Shown here piece after piece: positions 1 to 7,442 of a stretch of DNA of 39,045 bases. Position 1 is the stretch's first letter; every line of letters begins with the position of its first letter. Origin of the DNA: a bacterium (GTDB taxonomy: Bacteria; Joyebacterota; Joyebacteria; Joyebacterales; Joyebacteraceae); the NCBI GenBank assembly GCA_025774935.1, contig JALGZK010000019.1, positions 1 through 39,045 of the forward strand, read 5' to 3'. Under the pieces are notes generated by a model. It was not told the DNA's origin. It was given only the letters and a program-made list of their open reading frames with translations, and did no database searches. The translations under genes and the position numbers were made by a program.

Positions 1-692
1 TTGACGTAGAGCTCCATGTTCGAGAGGTTCGCGACGTGGACTCCTCCCACCGGGGCGGTGTAGAGGGGGATGCAGCCTGTCGAGAGGTAGTACGGCGCCC
101 GCGGCGGCATGCAGTCGACGCTCGCCTCGGCCCTGATCGGCATCTGATTGTAGAGAGGCGGGCCGTCGTCGATCGTGATCTCGACAAACACCTCGAAGAA
201 GCCTTCCGCCTCGTACGCGTTCCCCGGGATCTCTGCCACCGCTCCCAACGAGGGTGGGAGATTCCGCTGACCGTCCCCTCCCGCGCCCGCGCGAATCGTG
301 ACCCCCTCACCGGTCAGACACATCTCGATGATCTCTGTGTCGATGACGTCCATGTGGCCGTCGAGCGGTCTGAGCCCGGGGAAGTGCATGGAGTCATCCA
401 GCGGACTGGATCGGCGCACGACCACCGTGTCGAGGGGGTCCTCGCACGGTGGGAGGAAGAGGTGCAGCTCCGGGATGCACAGGGGGTCAAGGTCGAGGTC
501 GACCTCGACCCACGCGTGGAAGTCCGCGATCTGATCGTCCCCTCCGAGGGGGCACTGATCGACCCAGTGGTCGCCCGGCCCGCACACCGAACAGGAGAGA
601 CCCTGCGCCTGGACGGTTCCCGTCGGAAGCGCTGCCAGGACCGAGGATGCCGCGACCATGGCTATGCCGATCCATCGGGAGCGTGCTCTCAT
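1..692 (-). CDS. Secreted protein of unknown function, 5' part only
   Basis: This is an open frame from the ATG at 692 leftward past position 1, so 230 residues are visible and the C-terminus is missing. The start is set by AAGGAGA six bases upstream and by an immediate Sec signal peptide (MRARSRWIGIAMVAAS..., likely cleavage after VQA near residue 29). The mature N-terminus carries C34-x2-C37-x4-H42-x4-C47, the spacing of a CCHC zinc knuckle. The rest looks like an all-beta secreted domain with further Cys residues near 67, 76 and 120, and a Pro/Tyr-rich stretch towards the window edge. I do not recognise the family. A strong promoter lies about 120 bp upstream, so it is probably the first or only gene of its unit. 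The protein is exported, and anything beyond that is unknown. Confidence 0.8.
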   Translation of the reverse strand, partial: MRARSRWIGIAMVAASSVLAALPTGTVQAQGLSCSVCGPGDHWVDQCPLGGDDQIADFHAWVEVDLDLDPLCIPELHLFLPPCEDPLDTVVVRRSSPLDDSMHFPGLRPLDGHMDVIDTEIIEMCLTGEGVTIRAGAGGDGQRNLPPSLGAVAEIPGNAYEAEGFFEVFVEITIDDGPPLYNQMPIRAEASVDCMPPRAPYYLSTGCIPLYTAPVGGVHVANLSNMELYV

Positions 693-813
693 GGCTCGTC
701 TCCTTCGACGCGACCGTACTGTGTCGTGCAGTGGATAGACCTACCCGCAGGTCCGGGCGGACCCGGCCGCTCAGGTTTGTTATCCGGTTTTGAGCGGGGT
801 CGAATGAGGTTCA

Positions 814-842
814 ATCATACTACAGCATCGTCGTGTTGTCAA
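814..842 (-). promoter_or_regulatory. Sigma70-like promoter for the secreted protein at 1-692
   Basis: On the minus strand, TTGACA (842-837), a 17-bp spacer and TATGAT (819-814) form a near-consensus promoter. The start would be near 807, giving a 5' leader of about 115 nt. The 693-1058 gap holds only this promoter, the divergent plus-strand promoter at 907-935, and a 10-bp direct repeat CCCTCCGGGG (873-882 and 897-906) between them. Confidence 0.7.
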
Positions 843-906
843 GGGACTGAGGAGGTGGGTCAGCGACGTCTGCCCTCCGGGGAGCAGCCGCTCTACCCCT
901 CCGGGG

Positions 907-935
907 TTGACGCCTCCTCACTCACCCGATAGCAT
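907..935 (+). promoter_or_regulatory. Sigma70-like promoter for the 1059-7295 operon
   Basis: TTGACG (907-912), a 17-bp spacer and TAGCAT (930-935). The predicted start near 942 leaves a leader of about 117 nt before the TTG start at 1059. The second copy of the CCCTCCGGGG repeat abuts the -35 box. Confidence 0.6.
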
Positions 936-1058
936 ACGGCATACGCTTGAGCGGGGTCGCGGGCCGCACCACACGGACTCGGGCGCAGTCCGGGGCTCGA
1001 CCCCGTTTGTGACGTCTGACCGCGTCCTGCCCGCGCGCTCCTGGTACAGGAGGGACGA

Positions 1059-4000
1059 TTGCCGCGCACAACCAAGCCGCATCGCCTCGTCGTCTGGTTC
1101 TTCTTCCTCTCGGGTATTGCCGGCCTCGTCTACGAGGTCGTCTGGACGAGGCTCCTCGAGCGGGTGATGGGGGCCACGGTCTACTCGATCACGACCGTCC
1201 TCACCGTCTACATGGCGGGCCTCGCGCTCGGGAGCTTCCTCGCGGGGAAGTACATCGACCGGCGAGATGACCCGCTCCGCGTCTACGGAGTGCTCGAGGG
1301 CGTGATCGGCGTCTACTGCCTGCTCGTGCCGCTCATCATCACGGCCACGATCCCGATCTACCGGGCGTTCTATCAGAACCTCGAGACGACGTTCCACACG
1401 TTCAGCATCGTCCGGTTCCTGATCTCCGGGCTCGTCCTCATCATCCCGACGACACTCATGGGGGCGACGCTCCCGGTCCTCTCCAAGTACTTCACAACGC
1501 GCTACGACCGCCTCGGCCAGACCGTGGGCGAACTCTATGCGGTCAACACGTTCGGCGCCGTCGTCGGCTCGTTCGCGGCGGGTTTCCTCCTCATGCCGTT
1601 CCTCGGGATCTGGGGGACGATCGTCGTGGCGGCCGCGATCAACATCGTGGTCGCAGGGCTCGTCATGTGGCTCCACCAGCGCGACGTGAGCGCGGCGTTC
1701 GCCACGGCGAGGTCCGGCGGCGGGAAGAGGAAGCGCGACCGCGCGAAGAAGAACGCCGACCGTGGAGGCGCGAAGGGAGAGAACGCGCAGCGGGACTCGG
1801 CGAAGAACGAGGCCGCGAAGAAGCGCGCGAAGGCGGCCGAGCACGGGAAGTTCATCCCGTCCGAGAGCCTGCTCGCGTTCGTGCTCGTGGCGTTCGCCTT
1901 GTCCGGGTTCGCGGCGATGGTCTACCAGATCTCGTGGATGCGGACGCTCTCGCTCGTGATCGGATCGTCGGTCTACGCCGTGAGCCTCACGCTCACCGCG
2001 TACATCCTCGGGCTCGCGCTCGGCGCCGCCATCTTCTCCCGGTTCATCGACCGCACGAAGGACCTCATCGGAACGCTGAGCGGGCTCCAGATCGGGATCG
2101 CCGCCGCGGCGCTCGTGGTCGTCCCGGTTCTCGGCAGGCTCCCGCTCATGATGATCGGGCTCGTGCGCGACATGAGCGACAACTTCGCGGGACTGATCGC
2201 CGCCGAATTCCTGATCGTGTTCCTGGTGGTGCTCGTGCCGACGACGCTCATGGGCGGCATCTTCCCGACGGTCGTCAAGATCTTCACGAAGCGCGTCGAC
2301 ACCGTCGGGCGGTCGGTCGGTGACGTCTACGCGTCGAACACGGTGGGCGCCATCTTCGGCTCGTTTGCGGGCGGGTTCCTCCTGATCCCGTGGCTCGGGA
2401 TCCAGGGCGCGATCACGGTCGCTGTCGTCGTGAACGTCCTCCTCGGCGTCGTCCTCGTCATCCTGAGCCCGGTCGCGAAGCGGGCGCGGAAGGCCGGGTG
2501 GGCTGCGGCCGGGGTCGTCGTCCTCATCGTGTTTGTGACGCTCGTGCCGCAGTGGGACCAGCAGATCATGGCGAGCGGGGCGTATCTCTACGCCGACATG
2601 TATGCGGATCAGATGCAGTCGTGGGACATGTCGCGCGAGGACGCGATCAAGCTCTTCGGGAAGATCCTCTACCACAAGGAGGGCGTCTCCTCGACGGTCA
2701 CCGTCAGGCAGGCGCGGAGCGACTACTACCTCCAGTCGAACGGAAAAACCGAGGCGTCGACCGGTCCGGACATGAGGACGCAGAAGCTCCTCGCGCACGG
2801 TCCGATGATGCTCCACGAAGATCCCAGGAGCGTGCTCGTGATCGGGCTCGCGAGCGGAGTCACGGTCGGTGCGGCCGAGCGGTACCCGGTCGAGCGGATC
2901 GACACGGTCGAAATTGCCCCTGCGATGGTGGAGGTCGCGGGCACGTTCTTCGCCGAGGCGAACCAGCACGCGCTCGAGGATCCGAGGCACAGGGTGATTA
3001 TCGAGGACGGGCGGAACCACGTCGCGTTCACCGACGCCACGTACGACGTCCTCATCTCCCAGCCGTCGAACCCGTGGATCGTCGGCATCTCGAACCTGTT
3101 CACGAGAGAGTTCTTTGAGCTCGCGAGGGCCAGGATGAACCCGGGTGGCGTCGTCGGGTTCTGGTTCCAGGCGTACAACATGTCGCCCGACGAGTTCCGA
3201 ATGATCGTGCGGACGTTCTACGAGGTCTTCGAGCACGCGAGCGTCTGGGAGTTCGACCCCGGCGCCGACTACATGCTCATCGGGACGGTGGGGGAGACGT
3301 CGCTCGACTGGGGGCTTCTCCGGGAGCGGCTCGAGGATCCTTCGGTCGGCGGTGACCTCGCCTCGATCGGGGTCGTCGATCCGCTCGACTTCACGGGGCT
3401 CTTCGTCCTGAACGAGACGACGATCCCCGCGTACGTGGGGGACGCTCCGATCCACACCGACAACGGGCTCCAGCTCGAGTTCTCCGCTCCGAAGAGCATG
3501 TACAGGAAGTCGAAGACCGAGCAGCTCGCCGCGCTCGCGCCGCACCGCCGCGACCCGGGCCCGATCGTGACGGGGCTCCCGGAAGGCGAAGCTGCCGAGG
3601 GCGTCTCGATGGCGATCACCGCGCGGGCGATCGCGAGGAGGCTTCTCGCCGACGGGCTCGTACACGAGGGCGAGGGGAACACGCAGGAGGCGCTCGACGC
3701 CTACAGCCAGGCCAACCAGGCGAGCCCCAACGAGCGCGAGGTCGAGCGCGCGCTGTCGCGGCTCCTTTGCGGCGTGGCCGGCGGCTACGTGCGGAGCCAG
3801 GAGTACGCGGAGGCGATGCCCTTCTACCTCGCCGCCGTCGAAGCGGGCGACCAGTTCCCGCAGCCGCACTGCCTCCTCGGCTCGAACTACCTGAGGCTCG
3901 GGCAGCTCGACGAGGCGCGGGCCGAGCTGGAGCGGTCGCTCGAGATCGACCCCGACTACGCCGACGCGCTTCTGAGCCTGTCAATGGTCTACGGTCAGCT

Positions 4001-4121
4001 GGACATGATCGACGAGCAGATCGCGGCGCTCGAGAGCTACCTCGAGAACGCTCCCGCTGCCAGTAACGCGGACGAGGTGCGGGCGCAGATCGCGACCCTC
4101 AGGCGGGCGACAGGCCGCTAG
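1059..4121 (+). CDS. Fused MFS-like membrane / spermidine-synthase-like / TPR protein
   Basis: The product is 1020 residues and starts at TTG, supported by AGGAGG at 1048-1053. Residues 10-200 and 265-490 hold two sets of hydrophobic helices, each opening with the related motif G(F/I)A.(L/M)VY(E/Q) and containing P(T)TLMG, as in the 'fused MFS/spermidine synthase' family. The halves are joined by a Lys/Arg-rich linker (about 210-260). Residues 590-780 form a Rossmann methyltransferase-like domain with an SAM-type glycine loop (G596-x3-G600) and DGRN (650-653). The residues where spermidine synthases keep the catalytic Asp read S667-QPSNPW, so polyamine synthesis is doubtful. Residues 864-1010 are TPR repeats. 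It is the first gene of a four-gene run and probably an inner-membrane protein. Its substrate is unknown. Confidence 0.85.
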   Translation: MPRTTKPHRLVVWFFFLSGIAGLVYEVVWTRLLERVMGATVYSITTVLTVYMAGLALGSFLAGKYIDRRDDPLRVYGVLEGVIGVYCLLVPLIITATIPIYRAFYQNLETTFHTFSIVRFLISGLVLIIPTTLMGATLPVLSKYFTTRYDRLGQTVGELYAVNTFGAVVGSFAAGFLLMPFLGIWGTIVVAAAINIVVAGLVMWLHQRDVSAAFATARSGGGKRKRDRAKKNADRGGAKGENAQRDSAKNEAAKKRAKAAEHGKFIPSESLLAFVLVAFALSGFAAMVYQISWMRTLSLVIGSSVYAVSLTLTAYILGLALGAAIFSRFIDRTKDLIGTLSGLQIGIAAAALVVVPVLGRLPLMMIGLVRDMSDNFAGLIAAEFLIVFLVVLVPTTLMGGIFPTVVKIFTKRVDTVGRSVGDVYASNTVGAIFGSFAGGFLLIPWLGIQGAITVAVVVNVLLGVVLVILSPVAKRARKAGWAAAGVVVLIVFVTLVPQWDQQIMASGAYLYADMYADQMQSWDMSREDAIKLFGKILYHKEGVSSTVTVRQARSDYYLQSNGKTEASTGPDMRTQKLLAHGPMMLHEDPRSVLVIGLASGVTVGAAERYPVERIDTVEIAPAMVEVAGTFFAEANQHALEDPRHRVIIEDGRNHVAFTDATYDVLISQPSNPWIVGISNLFTREFFELARARMNPGGVVGFWFQAYNMSPDEFRMIVRTFYEVFEHASVWEFDPGADYMLIGTVGETSLDWGLLRERLEDPSVGGDLASIGVVDPLDFTGLFVLNETTIPAYVGDAPIHTDNGLQLEFSAPKSMYRKSKTEQLAALAPHRRDPGPIVTGLPEGEAAEGVSMAITARAIARRLLADGLVHEGEGNTQEALDAYSQANQASPNEREVERALSRLLCGVAGGYVRSQEYAEAMPFYLAAVEAGDQFPQPHCLLGSNYLRLGQLDEARAELERSLEIDPDYADALLSLSMVYGQLDMIDEQIAALESYLENAPAASNADEVRAQIATLRRATGR

Positions 4122-4145
4122 GACGGGCCGTCGTGCGGAGCTCAC

Positions 4146-4907
4146 GTGAGGCGATTCCCGGCCATCATTCTGATCGGAGCCGTCGTGGCGCTCGCGTGCT
4201 GTTCGGTATCGTGCGCGACGTCGGCGGACGATGCCGCAGAGCGCCCGGTCGGCGCGGACGCGTACGCGGTGCAGCGCGACGCGATGGTCGAGCGGCAGAT
4301 CCGGGAGCGGGGTGTTACGGACCCGCTCGTGCTCCAGGCGATGCGCGCGGTCCCCAGGCACCTCTTTGTGCCCGAGGAGATCCGCGGGTACGCCTACTAC
4401 GACCAGCCGCTCCCGATCGGGTACGAGCAGACGATCTCCCAACCGTTCATCGTGGCGCTCATGACCGAGCTCGCGGGGCTCGAGGGGTGGGAGAGCGTCC
4501 TCGAGATCGGAACCGGCTCGGGGTACCAGGCCGCGGTCCTGGGCGAGATCGTCGCGACCGTCTACACGATCGAGATCGTCGAACCGCTGGCGGACAGGGC
4601 GCGGGCGACGCTCGAGGGCCTCGGGTACGAGAACGTCCACGTGAAGTACGGAGACGGCTACCGCGGCTGGCCCGAGCACGCCCCGTTCGACGCTGTGATC
4701 GTGACCGCGGCGCCGGAGGAGGTGCCGGAGCCCCTCCTCGAGCAGCTCGCCGTCGGCGGGAGGCTCGTGATTCCGGTGGGCGGCGCGTACCAGGAGCTCG
4801 TCCAGATCACGAAGACCGAGGACGGCGCGATCGCGCGGGAGATCATCCCCGTCCGGTTCGTGCCGATGACGGGCGAGGCACAGGAGAGGGCGCGGGACGG
4901 CGAGTAG
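4146..4907 (+). CDS. pcm: Exported protein-L-isoaspartate O-methyltransferase
   Basis: The 253-residue product starts at GTG with a weak GGAG upstream, 24 nt after the preceding gene. It contains the Pcm signatures: RAVPRHLFVPEE (68-78), the conserved Y-x-D-x-PLPIGYEQTISQP segment (84-100), the SAM-binding VLEIGTGSGYQ (118-128) and D-AVIVTAAP near 180. The family repairs isoaspartyl residues in damaged proteins by SAM-dependent methylation. This copy has an extra N-terminal hydrophobic segment followed by several Cys (C18, C19, C23), so it is probably secreted or lipid-anchored rather than cytosolic. The lipobox is imperfect, so the exact processing is uncertain. SAM is cytosolic, which makes an exported Pcm puzzling. 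Exported Pcm-like proteins are known in other diderms. Confidence 0.88.
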   Translation: MRRFPAIILIGAVVALACCSVSCATSADDAAERPVGADAYAVQRDAMVERQIRERGVTDPLVLQAMRAVPRHLFVPEEIRGYAYYDQPLPIGYEQTISQPFIVALMTELAGLEGWESVLEIGTGSGYQAAVLGEIVATVYTIEIVEPLADRARATLEGLGYENVHVKYGDGYRGWPEHAPFDAVIVTAAPEEVPEPLLEQLAVGGRLVIPVGGAYQELVQITKTEDGAIAREIIPVRFVPMTGEAQERARDGE

Positions 4908-4938
4908 CAGAGGCGAAGAGCGCGGGGGTGGCACGGGC

Positions 4939-6663
4939 ATGACGGGTCCCAGGAGCGGACGTTCGCGCACCGCGAGGCATCTCACGGTCGCGTTCCTCGT
5001 GATGGTCCTCTGCGTCGCGTACTTCCTCTGGCGGGAGCAGACGACGGTCGGCGGGTTCGGGTTCCCCCTGGACGACTCGTGGATCCACGCGCAGTTCGCG
5101 AGAAACGTCGCCAGCGGCGACGGGTTCTCGTTCAACCCGGGGGTGCCGGAGCCCGGCTCCACGGCGCCGCTCTGGACGCTCGTCTCCGCGGTGGGCTACA
5201 AGGTGACCGGCAACAGCGTCCTCGCCGGGAAGCTCATCGGCGTCTTCTTCCTCGCGTTCTCGGTCTACCTGACGTACGCCCTCGTCCGGACGATCGCCGA
5301 CGACGCGCGCGAGGCGCTGTTCGCGGCCGTCGTCGTCGCGTCCGTGCCGCGCCTCATCTGGGCGAGCCTCTCGGGGATGGAGGTGACCCTCGCGGTGACG
5401 CTGTCCCTCGGCGGAATCCTCGCACACGTGCTGTGGGGCAGCATCGACGACCGGCGCCAGTACGTCTCCACGGTGCTCCTCGGTCTCGCGACTCTGGCGC
5501 GGCCGGAGTGCGCGGTCTTCTTCGTCGCGACGTCGGTGGACCGCGTGCTGCGTGGGACTTTTATCCGCTGGAGGGACCTGGCGGCGCGCGAGTGGCTCGT
5601 CCCGGCCGCTGTTCACGTGGTCCTCTTCGTCGCGGTGCTCGCCCCGTTCATGCTCTTCTCGAAGCGGTTCGGGATCGGGTTCCTCCCGAACACGGCGTAC
5701 GCGAAGGCGCTCCTGTGGCGGTCGGGGCTCATCGCCGCTGCCGCGCTCGGGGACGCGAAGGAGCTCGTGCGTTCGTTCACCGTTCGACCGTTCGACTACT
5801 ACGTGTCGTTCCTGCGGGAAGGGCTGAACAACAACCCGCTCCTGTTCATGTTCGCCGGCGTCGGATTCCTGAGGATGGTCTTCCATGAGCCGTACGCGGA
5901 GGGCACGCGGCACAGGACGTTCGTGATTCCTCTCGCGGTCATCCTCTTCCCGCTGGCGATGGGCATCTTCGTTCCGTTCGGGGACGCCTCGTACCAGGAA
6001 GGCCGGTACGCGGCACCCGTGGCGCCGCTTCTTCTCATCCTGGGGACGGTCGGCATATACGGTGCGGCCCGCTACGCCGTCCGGATCTTCGCCGACGCGA
6101 AGTCGCTCGGCGAGCCGGCGCGCGTCGTGATGGTGCGGAGCCTCCTTTGGCTCTTCATGTTCCTCGCGCTCTCCGCGCAGGCGAGGAACATATGGTACGG
6201 AGGCCGGCTCTACGGGAGGGAGGTCGCGAACATCGAGGAGATGCAGGTCACGCTCGGGAAGTGGATCGGTGCGAACCTGCCCGAGGATGTCGTCGTCGCT
6301 ACGAACGACGTCGGCGCGATCGCGTACTTCTCCGGGAGGGAGATCCTCGATACGGTCGGGCTCATCTCGCCGGCCGTTCTCTCGTACATGCGAGAGGAGC
6401 CGCTCAGGGACCGGGCGGTGATGAACTTCCTCAGGGACGAGCGGCCCGACTACGCGGTGCTCTTCCCCACGTGGTACCCCGAGATGGTCAAGCAGAGAGC
6501 GATCTTCGAACCGCTCCACAGGGCCGTGCTCGAGGACAACGTGATCTCGGGCGGCGACGAGCTCGTCGTCTATCGACTCCGATGGGACCGGCTCGAAGAC
6601 CCTGAGGCCAACCCGGACGAACCGCGCGATCCCCCTGGGTGGCGAGACAAGGTGGTGCAATGA
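4939..6663 (+). CDS. GT-C type membrane glycosyltransferase
   Basis: This 574-residue polytopic protein has a first membrane segment at about 14-30, then the luminal-loop signature D45-D46-SWIHAQFARN followed by GDGFSFNPG (60-68). That pattern is typical of GT-C enzymes that use polyprenyl-phosphate sugars, including AftB-like arabinofuranosyltransferases and ArnT/PMT relatives. About ten more hydrophobic helices follow (roughly 75-420), then a soluble C-terminal region with ATNDVGAIAYFSGREILDTVG (about 453-473), usual for this group. The two acidic residues are the expected catalytic/metal site. It starts 31 nt after pcm and its stop overlaps the next start (ATGA). The neighbouring PAP2 phosphatase fits a lipid-linked sugar pathway. 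The sugar and acceptor cannot be told from the sequence. Confidence 0.75.
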   Translation: MTGPRSGRSRTARHLTVAFLVMVLCVAYFLWREQTTVGGFGFPLDDSWIHAQFARNVASGDGFSFNPGVPEPGSTAPLWTLVSAVGYKVTGNSVLAGKLIGVFFLAFSVYLTYALVRTIADDAREALFAAVVVASVPRLIWASLSGMEVTLAVTLSLGGILAHVLWGSIDDRRQYVSTVLLGLATLARPECAVFFVATSVDRVLRGTFIRWRDLAAREWLVPAAVHVVLFVAVLAPFMLFSKRFGIGFLPNTAYAKALLWRSGLIAAAALGDAKELVRSFTVRPFDYYVSFLREGLNNNPLLFMFAGVGFLRMVFHEPYAEGTRHRTFVIPLAVILFPLAMGIFVPFGDASYQEGRYAAPVAPLLLILGTVGIYGAARYAVRIFADAKSLGEPARVVMVRSLLWLFMFLALSAQARNIWYGGRLYGREVANIEEMQVTLGKWIGANLPEDVVVATNDVGAIAYFSGREILDTVGLISPAVLSYMREEPLRDRAVMNFLRDERPDYAVLFPTWYPEMVKQRAIFEPLHRAVLEDNVISGGDELVVYRLRWDRLEDPEANPDEPRDPPGWRDKVVQ

Positions 6664-7295
6664 TCGGCTGGCTGGCCGCACTCGACTCCGACCTGTTCCT
6701 GTTCCTGAACGCGAGGCTTACGCATCCTGTCCTCGACGCGGTGATGCCGGCGATCACCAGACAGGAGAACTGGTATCCGATCCTCGGCGTCCTCGTGGTC
6801 GCCCTCCTCGTCTGGGGAGGAAAGCGCGGGAGGATGGCCGTCGTGATGCTCATCCTCGCGGTCACGTTCGCCGACCAGCTCTCGGCTAGCGTTCTGAAGC
6901 CGCTCATCGGGCGCATCCGGCCCTGCAACGTGTTCGCGGAGGACCAGTTCAACCTCCTCATCGGCTGCTCGAAGGCGTTCTCGTTCCCGTCGGCCCACGC
7001 GGCGAACTCGTTCGCGATGGCGACCGTCGTGAGGTGGCGCTTCCCGAGGTTCGCGGTGGTCTTCTACGTCATCGCGGGGGCGGTCGCGTACTCGCGGGTG
7101 TACGTCGGCGTGCACTACCCGCTCGACACGGTCGCGGGCGCCGCGCTCGGGATCGGCTGCGGGGTCGCCGCGATCGTGATCGTGGAGATCGTGGTGAGGC
7201 TGTGGAAGGGGTACCGGGAGCGGAGGAGGACAGGCGTCGTCCGGGACGACCGGGCGGAGCGGACCGCGGAGCCCGAGCGACCGTCCGGCACGTGA
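6660..7295 (+). CDS. PAP2-family membrane phosphatase
   Basis: The ATG at 6660 overlaps the upstream stop (ATGA) and is preceded by AAGGTGG. An ATG seven codons earlier has no comparable site. The 211-residue product shows the full PAP2 catalytic triad of motifs: K80-x6-R87-P88, P110-SAH113, and S145-R146-x5-H152-x3-D156. It also has about six hydrophobic helices and a basic C-terminal tail. The family removes phosphate from lipid phosphates, including undecaprenyl pyrophosphate and phosphatidate, at the membrane. Translational coupling to the GT-C gene suggests recycling or trimming of a polyprenyl carrier, which is an inference. It is the last gene of the operon, 53 nt before a strong terminator hairpin. 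Confidence 0.88.
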   Translation: MIGWLAALDSDLFLFLNARLTHPVLDAVMPAITRQENWYPILGVLVVALLVWGGKRGRMAVVMLILAVTFADQLSASVLKPLIGRIRPCNVFAEDQFNLLIGCSKAFSFPSAHAANSFAMATVVRWRFPRFAVVFYVIAGAVAYSRVYVGVHYPLDTVAGAALGIGCGVAAIVIVEIVVRLWKGYRERRRTGVVRDDRAERTAEPERPSGT

Positions 7296-7347
7296 GGGAC
7301 GCGGCGGTCCTCGAGACCGCCCCAGAGCTGCCATCGAAAGAAAGAAG

Positions 7348-7377
7348 AGCGCCCGGCGGGTCGTCCGCCGGGCGCTT
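7348..7377. terminator. Bidirectional terminator between convergent genes
   Basis: A perfect 12-bp stem (7348-7359 with 7365-7376, sequence AGCGCCCGGCGG) has a 5-nt loop. The plus strand continues TCGTCGTT. The minus strand continues with a pyrimidine-rich CTTCTTTCTTTC. It therefore serves the PAP2 gene and the convergent M16 peptidase. Confidence 0.8.
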
Positions 7378-7442
7378 CGTCGTTGCCTCGTTCTCCCGCC
7401 GGCCGCCCCGTCCCTCGGGCGCGGCGGCAGGAGCGTTGCCGG

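Noticed and set aside
36-932. 298-codon plus-strand frame at the left edge
   Set aside because: It is antisense to the signal-peptide protein on the minus strand, which has a ribosome site and a near-consensus promoter. The plus frame has shadow composition and runs through the promoters.
918-3869. 983-codon open frame on the minus strand
   Set aside because: It lies wholly opposite the clear MFS/spermidine-synthase-like gene and its translation is Arg/Asp/Glu/His-rich low complexity, the usual shadow of GC-rich coding DNA.
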